DNA from: Acinetobacter sp. UBA3106
GTDB lineage: Bacteria > Pseudomonadota > Gammaproteobacteria > Pseudomonadales > Moraxellaceae
Reading direction: 5' to 3'
Assembly: GCA_002365595.1 (NCBI GenBank)
Contig: DFAM01000017.1
Coordinates: forward strand, 137,982 to 201,981
DNA length: 64,000 nt
The translations under genes were made by a program, and so were the position numbers. This document shows positions 1 through 6,742 of this stretch, one piece after another; position 1 is the stretch's first letter, and every line of letters begins with the position of its first letter. The notes under the pieces were generated by a model. It ran no database searches, was not told the origin of the DNA, and saw nothing but the letters and a program-made list of their open reading frames with translations.

Positions 1-14
1 TATTAATTTTTATT

Positions 15-33
15 GAAAATAATTCTCATTTAT
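15..33. promoter_or_regulatory. Probable Fur box
   Basis: The stretch GAAAATAATTCTCATTTAT matches about 12 of 19 positions of the classical Fur consensus and contains the AATAATTCTCATT core typical of iron-regulated promoters. It sits about 60 bases upstream of the TonB-receptor remnant, where a ferric-uptake operator would be expected. Seen in sequence; function inferred. Confidence 0.5.
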
Positions 34-92
34 ATTGATTAAGATTTTAAAGTTAATGATATCGCCAGCATTACATTTTATAGGACTTTCTA

Positions 93-323
93 ATAATTAT
101 ACGTTTTGCTTCCTCCCCTCTTAGCTTTGCTATTTTAGCCATGTTAAGTTCTAGTACTTCTGCTGAAACTGCACCAACACAGAACAGGATAAATTGATCA
201 TCCTTATAGATTTAGTACCAGTTATTGTAGAAGTCAAAGAATCAGTCCGTGAATGAAACCTCAGCAAAACCCTATTCAGATGAAGTTCGCCGCTTTATTG
301 CCGATATCAGTTATAAATTTTAA
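93..323 (+). pseudogene. Relic of a TonB-dependent outer-membrane receptor
   Basis: Only both ends of a receptor gene seem to survive. In frame from about 102 there is a signal-peptide-like stretch (RFASSPLSFAILAMLSSS, then TSAETAPTQ). A shift to another frame near 180 gives EQDKLIILIDLVPVIVEVKE, resembling the segment before a plug domain. A return to the first frame from about 255 ends in a strand finishing ISYKF-stop at 321-323, the aromatic C-terminus typical of outer-membrane barrels. An SD-like AGGA lies at 82-85, but the codons where ATG should be (93-101) read ATA/ATT/ATA, so the start appears lost. The several hundred codons of plug and barrel are missing. A Fur box upstream and a terminator downstream complete a former iron-uptake unit. 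The frames and ends are seen; the receptor identity is inferred. Confidence 0.45.
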
Positions 324-334
324 GTTTAACTGCT

Positions 335-357
335 GGGCACTTCGCTGCCCTTTTTTT
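335..357 (+). terminator. Terminator after receptor relic
   Basis: GGGCA and TGCCC pair around a CTTCGC loop and are followed by seven T residues. It lies 11 bases after the relic's stop codon, as expected for its own terminator. Confidence 0.65.
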
Positions 358-409
358 ATCTCAAGTTGCATGTTAATTTCATGCTATTCGAATTAATGAA
401 CCTGCACTC

Positions 410-571
410 ATGTTGAAAAAAGTTTTTCTTGTATTAATCATTCTCCTCCCCTCTGCTTTATATTTATATATTGTCAGTAAAGACACTCCTCCATCCAAAG
501 ACTCATCTGCTTCGCCTGCATCAACTCCAGCTCAGGAGCAGCCCCAGAAATACCAGACTCCAGACCACTAA
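410..571 (+). CDS. Small single-pass membrane or exported protein (53 aa)
   Basis: An ATG at 410 opens a 53-codon frame. Residues 1-22 are a basic start (MLKKV) and a strongly hydrophobic segment; the rest is a Ser/Pro/Ala/Gln-rich tail without hydrophobic residues. There is no lipobox cysteine, so it is either a membrane-anchored periplasmic tail or a secreted peptide. No clear SD precedes the ATG. A weak hairpin (AGACC/GGTCT) with a short T run overlaps its stop at about 561-585. I do not recognise the family; the signal/anchor plus Pro-rich tail pattern is the main argument that the frame is real. Confidence 0.4.
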   Translation: MLKKVFLVLIILLPSALYLYIVSKDTPPSKDSSASPASTPAQEQPQKYQTPDH

Positions 572-635
572 TTTGCGGTCTTTTGTATTTCAAATTCTTT
601 AACTGCCTTCCCTCCATTCATGAAAAATGATTTAT

Positions 636-665
636 TTGAAATTTCACATAACAAACACTTAAAAT
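636..665 (+). promoter_or_regulatory. Sigma-70-like promoter of first permease
   Basis: TTGAAA at 636-641 and TAAAAT at 660-665 are separated by 18 bases. Transcription would start near 672, giving a leader of only about 20 bases without an evident SD before the ATG at 692. Confidence 0.4.
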
Positions 666-691
666 AATACTTTCAACCTATTATTGATCTT

Positions 692-2125
692 ATGCAATCT
701 CCCTCTCAACCTTCGCAGCATTCGTCTGCCGGGGAGCGTAAGCCATCGCTGAAAAGAGCGATGACCACACGCCACCTCATTATGTTGTCGCTCGGTGGTG
801 CCATCGGTACTGGTCTCTTTATGGGGTCTGGTGAAGTCATTTCACAAGCCGGACCACTTGGTGCAGTCCTTGCCTATATCATTGGCGGCTTAATCGCGTA
901 TATGGTGATGCTGTGTCTTGGTGAATTGGCTGTACATTTACCGGTATCCGGCTCTTTTGGTGCATTTGCCTCGAACTATATTGGCCCAGGTACAGGCTAT
1001 ATGGTGTCCTGGATGTACTGGCTCGGCTGGTCGGCGACCTTGGGTACAGAATTTACCGCAGCGGCCATTCTCATGCAGGAATGGTTTCCACAAACTTCAA
1101 TCTGGTTATGGACGCTCATCTTTGCCAGCGGTGTGCTCATTTCCAACTTAAGTTCAACCCGTACTTTTGCCGAGTCCGAATTCTGGTTATCACTGATTAA
1201 AGTTGCCACCGTACTGGTGTTTATTATTCTCGGTTTTAGCAGCATCTTTGGTTTCATTCCATTCCAGGGTTATGAAACTGCACCGATGTTTCATCATCTG
1301 ACTGAACATGGCTGGCTTCCGAATGGTTTGTTCCCGCTCTTTGCCACGTTGTTGATCGTCAACTTTGCCTTTAATGGCACAGAAATGATCGGGATTGCGG
1401 CCGGTGAAACCGAAAATCCTGAAAAAAATGTCCCTAAAGCCATTCATGCGGCGGTGTGGCGTTTAATGATTTTCTTTGTCGGTACCATTATCGTGATCAG
1501 TTCATTGCTTCCTTATAGCGATGCAGGTCTAAATGCCGGTGCTCAAGGTGACGGTTTAAGCAGCAGTCCATTCGTGTCGGTGTTTAATCTGATGGGCATT
1601 CCTTATGCGGTGGATATTATCCGCTTCGTAATTATTACTGCATTGCTATCGACCGCTAACTCGGGCCTGTATGCCGCTTCACGCATGATGTGGGCTTTGG
1701 CGGCTCAAAACCAGCTGCCTCGGATTTTTGCCAAAGTCAGCAAATCTGGAGTTCCGGTCATTGCAGTATTGGTGACCATGATTGGCGGTTTACCGGGACT
1801 GTTGTCTGAACAGTTTGGTGCAGATGTCATCTTTAAAAACCTGATGGGCGTGGCGGCATTTACCATGGTTATCGTGTGGATGAGTATTTGCTGGAGCCAG
1901 TTTAATTTCCGACGTCAATGGTTGAAGCAAGGCCATAGCGTTGCGGAACTTAAATTCCGTACGCCGTGGTTTCCTCTGGTACCGATCCTAGGTTTTATTT
2001 GTTGTACCGCGACGGGTTTAAGTATGGCTGCCGACCCTGAAATGCTTTCAGGTTTTATTGGCTGCTTGCTCTTTATGGCTGCCTGTTATGCAAGTTATTA
2101 CTGGTTATATCACCCTAAAAAGTAA
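692..2125 (+). CDS. Amino-acid permease of the APC superfamily (AAT family)
   Basis: A 477-aa inner-membrane proton-coupled amino-acid importer. About twelve hydrophobic segments follow a short polar N-terminus. The family hallmark GGAIGTGLF lies near residue 36, and helix-3 and helix-6 signatures (GTEFTAAA; FAFNGTEMIGIAAGET, with the acidic residues) are present. The length is normal for the LysP/AroP/GabP group. Substrate cannot be told from sequence; aromatic, basic and GABA transporters share these motifs. It has a close paralogue at 2473-3891, with which it shares very long identical stretches, and a tRNA-Glu gene between them. Its start codon has no visible SD, like that of the paralogue. 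Confidence 0.9.
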   Translation: MQSPSQPSQHSSAGERKPSLKRAMTTRHLIMLSLGGAIGTGLFMGSGEVISQAGPLGAVLAYIIGGLIAYMVMLCLGELAVHLPVSGSFGAFASNYIGPGTGYMVSWMYWLGWSATLGTEFTAAAILMQEWFPQTSIWLWTLIFASGVLISNLSSTRTFAESEFWLSLIKVATVLVFIILGFSSIFGFIPFQGYETAPMFHHLTEHGWLPNGLFPLFATLLIVNFAFNGTEMIGIAAGETENPEKNVPKAIHAAVWRLMIFFVGTIIVISSLLPYSDAGLNAGAQGDGLSSSPFVSVFNLMGIPYAVDIIRFVIITALLSTANSGLYAASRMMWALAAQNQLPRIFAKVSKSGVPVIAVLVTMIGGLPGLLSEQFGADVIFKNLMGVAAFTMVIVWMSICWSQFNFRRQWLKQGHSVAELKFRTPWFPLVPILGFICCTATGLSMAADPEMLSGFIGCLLFMAACYASYYWLYHPKK

Positions 2126-2147
2126 TGTTCTGTTATAGCTACAGCTT

Positions 2148-2176
2148 AAGCACAGTTTAAAAACTGTGCTTTTTTA
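2148..2176 (+). terminator. Terminator of first permease
   Basis: AAGCACAGTTT and AAACTGTGCTT form a perfect stem around a very short A loop, followed by a T run. It begins 23 bases after the permease stop. Confidence 0.8.
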
Positions 2177-2238
2177 TTTTAGATTTGTCATTTTTTATCC
2201 AGTTAATTCAATATTTTAAAAATAACACAATTACAGGT

Positions 2239-2267
2239 TTGACAGTCCGATTAAAAATCCATAATAT
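2239..2267 (+). promoter_or_regulatory. Promoter of first tRNA-Glu
   Basis: TTGACA at 2239-2244, a 17-base spacer and TAATAT at 2262-2267 lie immediately upstream of the tRNA. The same GGTTTGACAG context recurs before the second tRNA-Glu. Confidence 0.6.
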
Positions 2268-2284
2268 ACGCATCACCTCCTAAC

Positions 2285-2360
2285 GACCCTATCGTCTAGA
2301 GGCCTAGGACATCGCCCTTTCACGGCGGTAACCGGGGTTCGAATCCCCGTAGGGTCGCCA
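2285..2360 (+). tRNA. tRNA-Glu (anticodon TTC), copy 1
   Basis: A complete 76-nt cloverleaf with encoded CCA. The acceptor stem is GACCCTA/TAGGGTC, the anticodon arm is CGCCC-TTTCACG-GCG with TTC, and the T loop is GTTCGAATC. The body matches the other two tRNA-Glu copies. Copies 1 and 3 have A2:U71 in the acceptor stem whereas copy 2 has U2:A71. Confidence 0.97.
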
Positions 2361-2409
2361 TATATCGTTTCATACGATCATTCAAATTCCAATAGTTATC
2401 ATTATTACA

Positions 2410-2437
2410 TTGCAGATTTGTAGTTTTTCACTACAAT
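2410..2437 (+). promoter_or_regulatory. Promoter of second permease
   Basis: TTGCAG at 2410-2415 and TACAAT at 2432-2437 are 16 bases apart. The predicted leader to the ATG at 2473 is about 30 bases and contains no SD. Confidence 0.45.
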
Positions 2438-2472
2438 AGCTCGCTTCATTTATCTTTATTCATTCTTCTCTT

Positions 2473-3891
2473 ATGCAGTCATCTCATACTCCGAATGATG
2501 CTTCGCATCAGGGCAATTCTGCGCCATTAAAACGCGCTATGAGTACTCGACATCTGGTCATGATTTCGCTGGGCGGCGCAATCGGTACAGGTTTATTTTT
2601 AGGTTCGGGTGAAGTCATTGCACAAACGGGGCCTGTAGGTGCCATCATCTCCTATGTATTAGGCGGTTTAATCGCTTATGCAGTCATGCTATGCCTAGGC
2701 GAACTTGCGGTACATATGCCTGAATCAGGTTCGTTTGGTACTTATGCCCGCAGATACATTGGTCCGGGTACAGGCTATATGATCACCTGGTTGTATTGGC
2801 TGACCTGGACCGCAACGCTGGGGACGGAATTTACCGCTGCTGCGTTGCTGATGCAGGAATGGTTTCCGCACATTTCCGTCTGGTTATGGACCATTATTTT
2901 TGCTGCAGTGGTTTTCGGCTTAAATATGAGTTCAACGCGCTGGTTTGCCGAATCTGAATTTTGGTTATCCTTAGTTAAAGTACTGACTGTTATTGCCTTT
3001 ATTTTACTGGGCCTATTGGCTATTTTCGGTATTTTAAACTTTAATGGCTATGAATCTGCGCCTTTGTTTAGCAACTTAACCGCTCAAGGCTGGTTTCCTC
3101 AAGGCTTGTTCCCTATTTTCGCAACCATGCTGATTGTCAATTTTGCCTTCTCCGGTACTGAATTGATTGGTGTGGCCGCCGGTGAAACCAAAGATCCTGC
3201 GAAAAATGTACCTAAAGCCATCAATGCGGCTATTTGGCGTTTATTGATTTTCTTTGTCGGTACCATTGTTGTCATTAGTGCGCTTTTACCCCACCAGATG
3301 GCCGGCCTGGATGCTGAAGGTGTCAGTAGCAGTCCCTTTGTGACTGTATTTACCCATATCGGCATTCCATATGCTGAAGACATTATTCGTTTTGTAATTA
3401 TTACGGCATTATTGTCTGCGGCAAACTCAGGCTTATTTGCTGCCTCACGTATGATGTGGTCGTTGTCTGACAAAAAACAATTACCTGCGGTGTTCTCCAA
3501 AGTCAATCATCGTGGCATTCCATTTGTGGCCGTGATCGTCACCATGATGGGTGCTTTACCAGGCCTATTGTCTGAACAGTTTGCGCCAGAGACTATCTTT
3601 AAGAATTTACTCGGTGTAGCCGCTTTCACCATGGTGATTGTCTGGATGAGTATCTGTTTAAGCCAGTTCAATTTCCGTCGTCAATGGTATAAACAGGGCC
3701 ACAGCGCAAAAGACTTGGGCTTTGCGGCACCCTTGTTTCCTCTTGTACCGATTTTAGGTTTTGTGTTCTGTTTTATCACCGCAATAAGTATGGCTTTCGA
3801 TCCTGAAATGCTGCCTGGCTTTATTGGATGCCTGATCTTTATTGCAGCCTGTTATCTCAGTTACTTTGTTTTCTACCGAAAGCAAAACTAA
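2473..3891 (+). CDS. Amino-acid permease of the APC superfamily, paralogue 2
   Basis: A 472-aa transporter of the same type as the permease at 692-2125, aligned over its whole length with only short gaps. It has the same GGAIGTGLF motif, the same GTEFTAAA and NFAFSGTELIG motifs and the same C-terminal layout. The N-terminal 20 residues and the loop after GLDAEG (near residue 275) differ most. The substrate is unknown; divergence from the first copy suggests either different substrate preference or different expression. It has its own promoter and terminator, so the two are not one operon. The start ATG is chosen by alignment with the paralogue. Confidence 0.9.
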   Translation: MQSSHTPNDASHQGNSAPLKRAMSTRHLVMISLGGAIGTGLFLGSGEVIAQTGPVGAIISYVLGGLIAYAVMLCLGELAVHMPESGSFGTYARRYIGPGTGYMITWLYWLTWTATLGTEFTAAALLMQEWFPHISVWLWTIIFAAVVFGLNMSSTRWFAESEFWLSLVKVLTVIAFILLGLLAIFGILNFNGYESAPLFSNLTAQGWFPQGLFPIFATMLIVNFAFSGTELIGVAAGETKDPAKNVPKAINAAIWRLLIFFVGTIVVISALLPHQMAGLDAEGVSSSPFVTVFTHIGIPYAEDIIRFVIITALLSAANSGLFAASRMMWSLSDKKQLPAVFSKVNHRGIPFVAVIVTMMGALPGLLSEQFAPETIFKNLLGVAAFTMVIVWMSICLSQFNFRRQWYKQGHSAKDLGFAAPLFPLVPILGFVFCFITAISMAFDPEMLPGFIGCLIFIAACYLSYFVFYRKQN

Positions 3892-3894
3892 CAC

Positions 3895-3928
3895 AAAAAA
3901 GGAGTGGTCAAGTACCACTCTTTTTTTT
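3895..3928 (+). terminator. Terminator of second permease
   Basis: GAGTGGT and ACCACTC form a hairpin flanked by an A run and eight T residues, a few bases after the permease stop codon. Confidence 0.85.
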
Positions 3929-3972
3929 AAGCTCAAGATAGATAATTACATCTCTACATCATCTGACCTTGT

Positions 3973-4866
3973 ATGAAAATTATTTTTATTCACGGCATGA
4001 ATCAACAGAATTATGATCAACCCTCATTAAAACAACATTGGCTATCTGCTTTTAAGACAGGCTTGTCCCATTCCCAGCAAAATATCGATCTCAACGCTCT
4101 GGAGATACGTTTCCCTTTTTATGGCGATTTGCTTAGCAAACATCATTTATATAACAGCCTGGATATAGATACCTTTTTACCCAAGTCCATTTCCCATATC
4201 CATCTTCCCTTTCATTTAAGGCATAACAATACGATTGTTCCCGAACATCATCCCTGTGCGAGCAGATTACCGAGTGTAAATCCCGAATGCTCCGAGTCAT
4301 TCACTCAGCGATTGGCCCTGATTACCGCACTCACCAGAGATCACGCATTTAAGGAACTGGCCCTATTTCTGAATCATTATCCCAAACTGCATGAAACATT
4401 TATCCATAAATTCCTGATTGAAACCTATTTATATTTATCCAATCCGGATTTCATGCATGAAGTCCATCAGCGGATCATGTCTTATCTTCGTCCCGAGTTG
4501 GATCATATTATTGTGGCGCATTCTCTGGGTTCGGTCATCACCTATAACCTGCTGCATCAATATCCCCAATTTAGAATTCAGCGTTTTATTACCTTGGGCT
4601 CGCCCCTTGCTTTTAGGGTCATACAGGAAAAACTTATTACTCCGATATCCCGGCCACCTCAACTAGAGGGTGACTGGTTTAACTTTTATTCACCTGATGA
4701 CTTTTTAACTGCTTTCCCTTTATCCGAAGCACCCTTCGATTTTGAACCACCGATCATTAACCAGGCGATTACCACCTCCCTGTATAATCCTCACAGTATT
4801 ACCGGCTATTTGCAAAATCCGGCGGTGGTCAACAGCATCATTAATGGTCTAACAACCGAAAAATAG
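3973..4866 (+). CDS. Alpha/beta-hydrolase family protein
   Basis: A 297-aa protein without signal peptide. It opens with a buried strand and oxyanion-type motif (MKIIFIHGMN). The nucleophile elbow AHSLGS lies at about residues 182-187 with Ser184 as probable nucleophile, followed by a strand ending in TLGSP, an arrangement seen in lipase-like and PGAP1-like hydrolases. The candidate acid is the Asp in a YSPDD segment near residue 240, and the histidine is probably in the NPHSI segment near residue 275. It is a cytoplasmic esterase, lipase or thioesterase of unknown substrate. There is no clear SD. It is followed at once by two tRNA-Glu genes and has no operon partner. Confidence 0.75.
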   Translation: MKIIFIHGMNQQNYDQPSLKQHWLSAFKTGLSHSQQNIDLNALEIRFPFYGDLLSKHHLYNSLDIDTFLPKSISHIHLPFHLRHNNTIVPEHHPCASRLPSVNPECSESFTQRLALITALTRDHAFKELALFLNHYPKLHETFIHKFLIETYLYLSNPDFMHEVHQRIMSYLRPELDHIIVAHSLGSVITYNLLHQYPQFRIQRFITLGSPLAFRVIQEKLITPISRPPQLEGDWFNFYSPDDFLTAFPLSEAPFDFEPPIINQAITTSLYNPHSITGYLQNPAVVNSIINGLTTEK

Positions 4867-4947
4867 CGCATTACACAGTACATTTCACATATTTGTTTTA
4901 TTTTTATTCAGTTGAATCTATTTTTAAAAATTATCCCGGAAAAAGGT

Positions 4948-4976
4948 TTGACAGGGTGTCCTATCCACCCTATTAT
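4948..4976 (+). promoter_or_regulatory. Promoter of the tRNA-Glu pair
   Basis: TTGACA at 4948-4953, a 17-base spacer and TATTAT at 4971-4976 sit 17 bases before tRNA-Glu copy 2. A C-rich stretch before the tRNA resembles that before copy 1. Confidence 0.7.
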
Positions 4977-4993
4977 ACGCCCACCTCTGAAAC

Positions 4994-5069
4994 GTCCCTA
5001 TCGTCTAGAGGCCTAGGACATCGCCCTTTCACGGCGGTAACCGGGGTTCGAATCCCCGTAGGGACGCCA
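4994..5069 (+). tRNA. tRNA-Glu (TTC), copy 2
   Basis: A 76-nt tRNA with encoded CCA. It differs from copies 1 and 3 only in the acceptor stem, which is GTCCCTA/TAGGGAC: the second base pair is U2:A71, the arrangement found in Escherichia coli tRNA-Glu. Confidence 0.97.
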
Positions 5070-5080
5070 ATTTCTTAGAT

Positions 5081-5156
5081 GACCCTATCGTCTAGAGGCC
5101 TAGGACATCGCCCTTTCACGGCGGTAACCGGGGTTCGAATCCCCGTAGGGTCGCCA
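5081..5156 (+). tRNA. tRNA-Glu (TTC), copy 3
   Basis: A 76-nt tRNA with encoded CCA, 11 bases after copy 2 and presumably in the same transcript. Its acceptor stem GACCCTA/TAGGGTC is identical to that of copy 1, with A2:U71. Confidence 0.97.
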
Positions 5157-5179
5157 TATTCGAGATAGCAATATCTCAC

Positions 5180-5213
5180 AAAAAAGCCTGATCATTTTGA
5201 ATCAGGCTTTTTT
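5180..5213 (+). terminator. Terminator of the tRNA-Glu pair
   Basis: AAAAAAGCCTGAT and ATCAGGCTTTTTT form a long perfect stem around TCATTTTG. It starts 24 bases after tRNA copy 3. Confidence 0.9.
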
Positions 5214-5397
5214 GTTTTTAACAGTATTCAATCTACATTAGCTTTCTATCTTTAATTTTTTAGCTTAAGAAAAATAATGCAGTCTCAAAATATCTAGCTA
5301 TAAAAAAGCAAACCTGCCTTTCAACTAATATTAGAGAAAGGACAATGGTCTGCGCTAGAATTTCAATCTTACCGGTCTAAAGCTGAATCAACCAAAC

Positions 5398-6642
5398 TTA
5401 AGCACTACGACGTGAATTAATCTGACCTTTAATGATTGCCGTGATATTGCCTTTGGCATATTTAAAGAAAACTTTCAGCGGTGACAGTTTCGGATTTGGA
5501 CGTTTACCTTGGGCAATATCTTTAAACTGCGCGGCATACCAGATAATTTCCATGATCGCCATTTTATCAACCATTGGAATGCCGGTTTTGATTTTATCTA
5601 CTGCATAACGCACGTCCTGCCCTGCAATCAGACGGTCGGTTAAATCGGTTTCCACTGCCAATGGACGGGCAATACCAATAAAATCACAAGCTCCACTGTC
5701 CAGCGCTGCATTCATCCCTGCAGCCGTACGAAAACCTCCTGTCACCATTAAATGACATTTGACTTCTTTGCGAATCTTTTCGGCAAAGTCAAGAAAATAG
5801 GCTTCGCGGGCAATACTGCTGGCTTTGTGTTTTTCTGCCTTGGCACCGGCCATGGCTGGGGCTTCATAAGTTCCACCTGAAATTTCAATCAGATCAATTC
5901 CAGCTTCATCAATCGCCTTAAATACCGTAACTACTTCTTCTTCGGTAATTCCGCCACGCTGGAAATCTGCTGAATTCAGTTTTACGGAAATGATAAATTG
6001 ATCGGAAGTCACTGCACGGACCGCTTTATAAATTTCCAGCAAAAAGCGCATGCGGTTTTCAATTGGACCGCCCCATTGATCCTGACGTTTATTGGTCAAG
6101 GGTGATAGAAACTGGCTGATCAGATAACCATGTGCCCCATGCAACTGTACGCCTTCAAAACCGGCTTTCTCACAAATTTGGGCAGAAGTTGCAAAACGCT
6201 GAATAATATCGAGGATTTCATCTTCACGTAATTCACGTGGTGTACCAAAGGTAGTGGCCAGCATTGGGCTAAAAGGCACCGCCGATGGCGCCACCGTTTC
6301 TTTATTTAAACCTTTAGGACACTGACGCCCCGGATGGGACAATTGAATCAGCTGCACCATGCCATGACGTTTACCGACTTCTGCCCATTGCTTCAACTGA
6401 GCAAGATCACGCTCTGATTCAATCACTACCACGCCCGGTTCATTTTTGGCGCGGAAGTCCACCATCACATTACCGGTAATGGCACAGCCCAGACCACCTT
6501 TTGCCCAGGCTTCATAAAGATTAAAATGCAACTGGCTGGGTTGACCTGCGTCATTTGCCAAGGCTTCACTCATCGCCCCCTTGATAATGCGATTTTTAAA
6601 AATGATATTTCGAATTGTGGTTGCTTCAGCCAGATGACTCAT
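5398..6642 (-). CDS. NADH:flavin oxidoreductase, Old Yellow Enzyme family
   Basis: A 414-aa FMN-dependent TIM-barrel oxidoreductase. Family marks are the early KNRIIKGAMSE segment, QLSHPGRQ near residue 100, the substrate-binding pair in HGAHGYLISQFLSP near residue 165, the N-x-R segment in GGPIENRMRFLLEI, and the C-terminal FMN phosphate-binding TGGFRT and FIGIARPL. It is longer than short OYEs and lacks the iron-sulfur and NADH domains of 2,4-dienoyl-CoA reductase. The physiological substrate is unknown (an activated alkene is usual). It has its own promoter region with a 16-base inverted repeat, suggesting repression by a small-molecule-responsive regulator. It is probably not part of the downstream yej transcript, which ends at 6743 on the same strand. 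Confidence 0.88.
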   Translation of the reverse strand: MSHLAEATTIRNIIFKNRIIKGAMSEALANDAGQPSQLHFNLYEAWAKGGLGCAITGNVMVDFRAKNEPGVVVIESERDLAQLKQWAEVGKRHGMVQLIQLSHPGRQCPKGLNKETVAPSAVPFSPMLATTFGTPRELREDEILDIIQRFATSAQICEKAGFEGVQLHGAHGYLISQFLSPLTNKRQDQWGGPIENRMRFLLEIYKAVRAVTSDQFIISVKLNSADFQRGGITEEEVVTVFKAIDEAGIDLIEISGGTYEAPAMAGAKAEKHKASSIAREAYFLDFAEKIRKEVKCHLMVTGGFRTAAGMNAALDSGACDFIGIARPLAVETDLTDRLIAGQDVRYAVDKIKTGIPMVDKMAIMEIIWYAAQFKDIAQGKRPNPKLSPLKVFFKYAKGNITAIIKGQINSRRSA

Positions 6643-6671
6643 ATCTCAATCCTGATTTGTTTGTATTTATA

Positions 6672-6687
6672 TAGAGTTAAGACTCTA
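6672..6687. promoter_or_regulatory. Inverted repeat in promoter of the OYE gene
   Basis: TAGAGT-TAAG-ACTCTA is a perfect 6-bp inverted repeat. On the minus strand its first half (TAGAGT) lies 16 bases after a TTGACG and could be the -10 element, so a bound repressor would block transcription. A second repeat, CTGACA/TGTCAG, lies at 6718-6737. Operator function is inferred. Confidence 0.35.
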
Positions 6688-6742
6688 AACTGATTATGCC
6701 ATCCGTCAATGATAATTCTGACAATATGACTTGTCAGTATAT

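Noticed and set aside
4893..5078. Open frame running through tRNA-Glu copy 2
   Set aside because: Most of the frame is promoter and tRNA sequence; it is incidental.
2285..5156. Possible integrative element attachment sites at the repeated tRNA-Glu genes
   Set aside because: The repeats are complete tRNAs with own promoters, and there is no integrase, no 3'-end-only duplicate and no foreign cargo between them.
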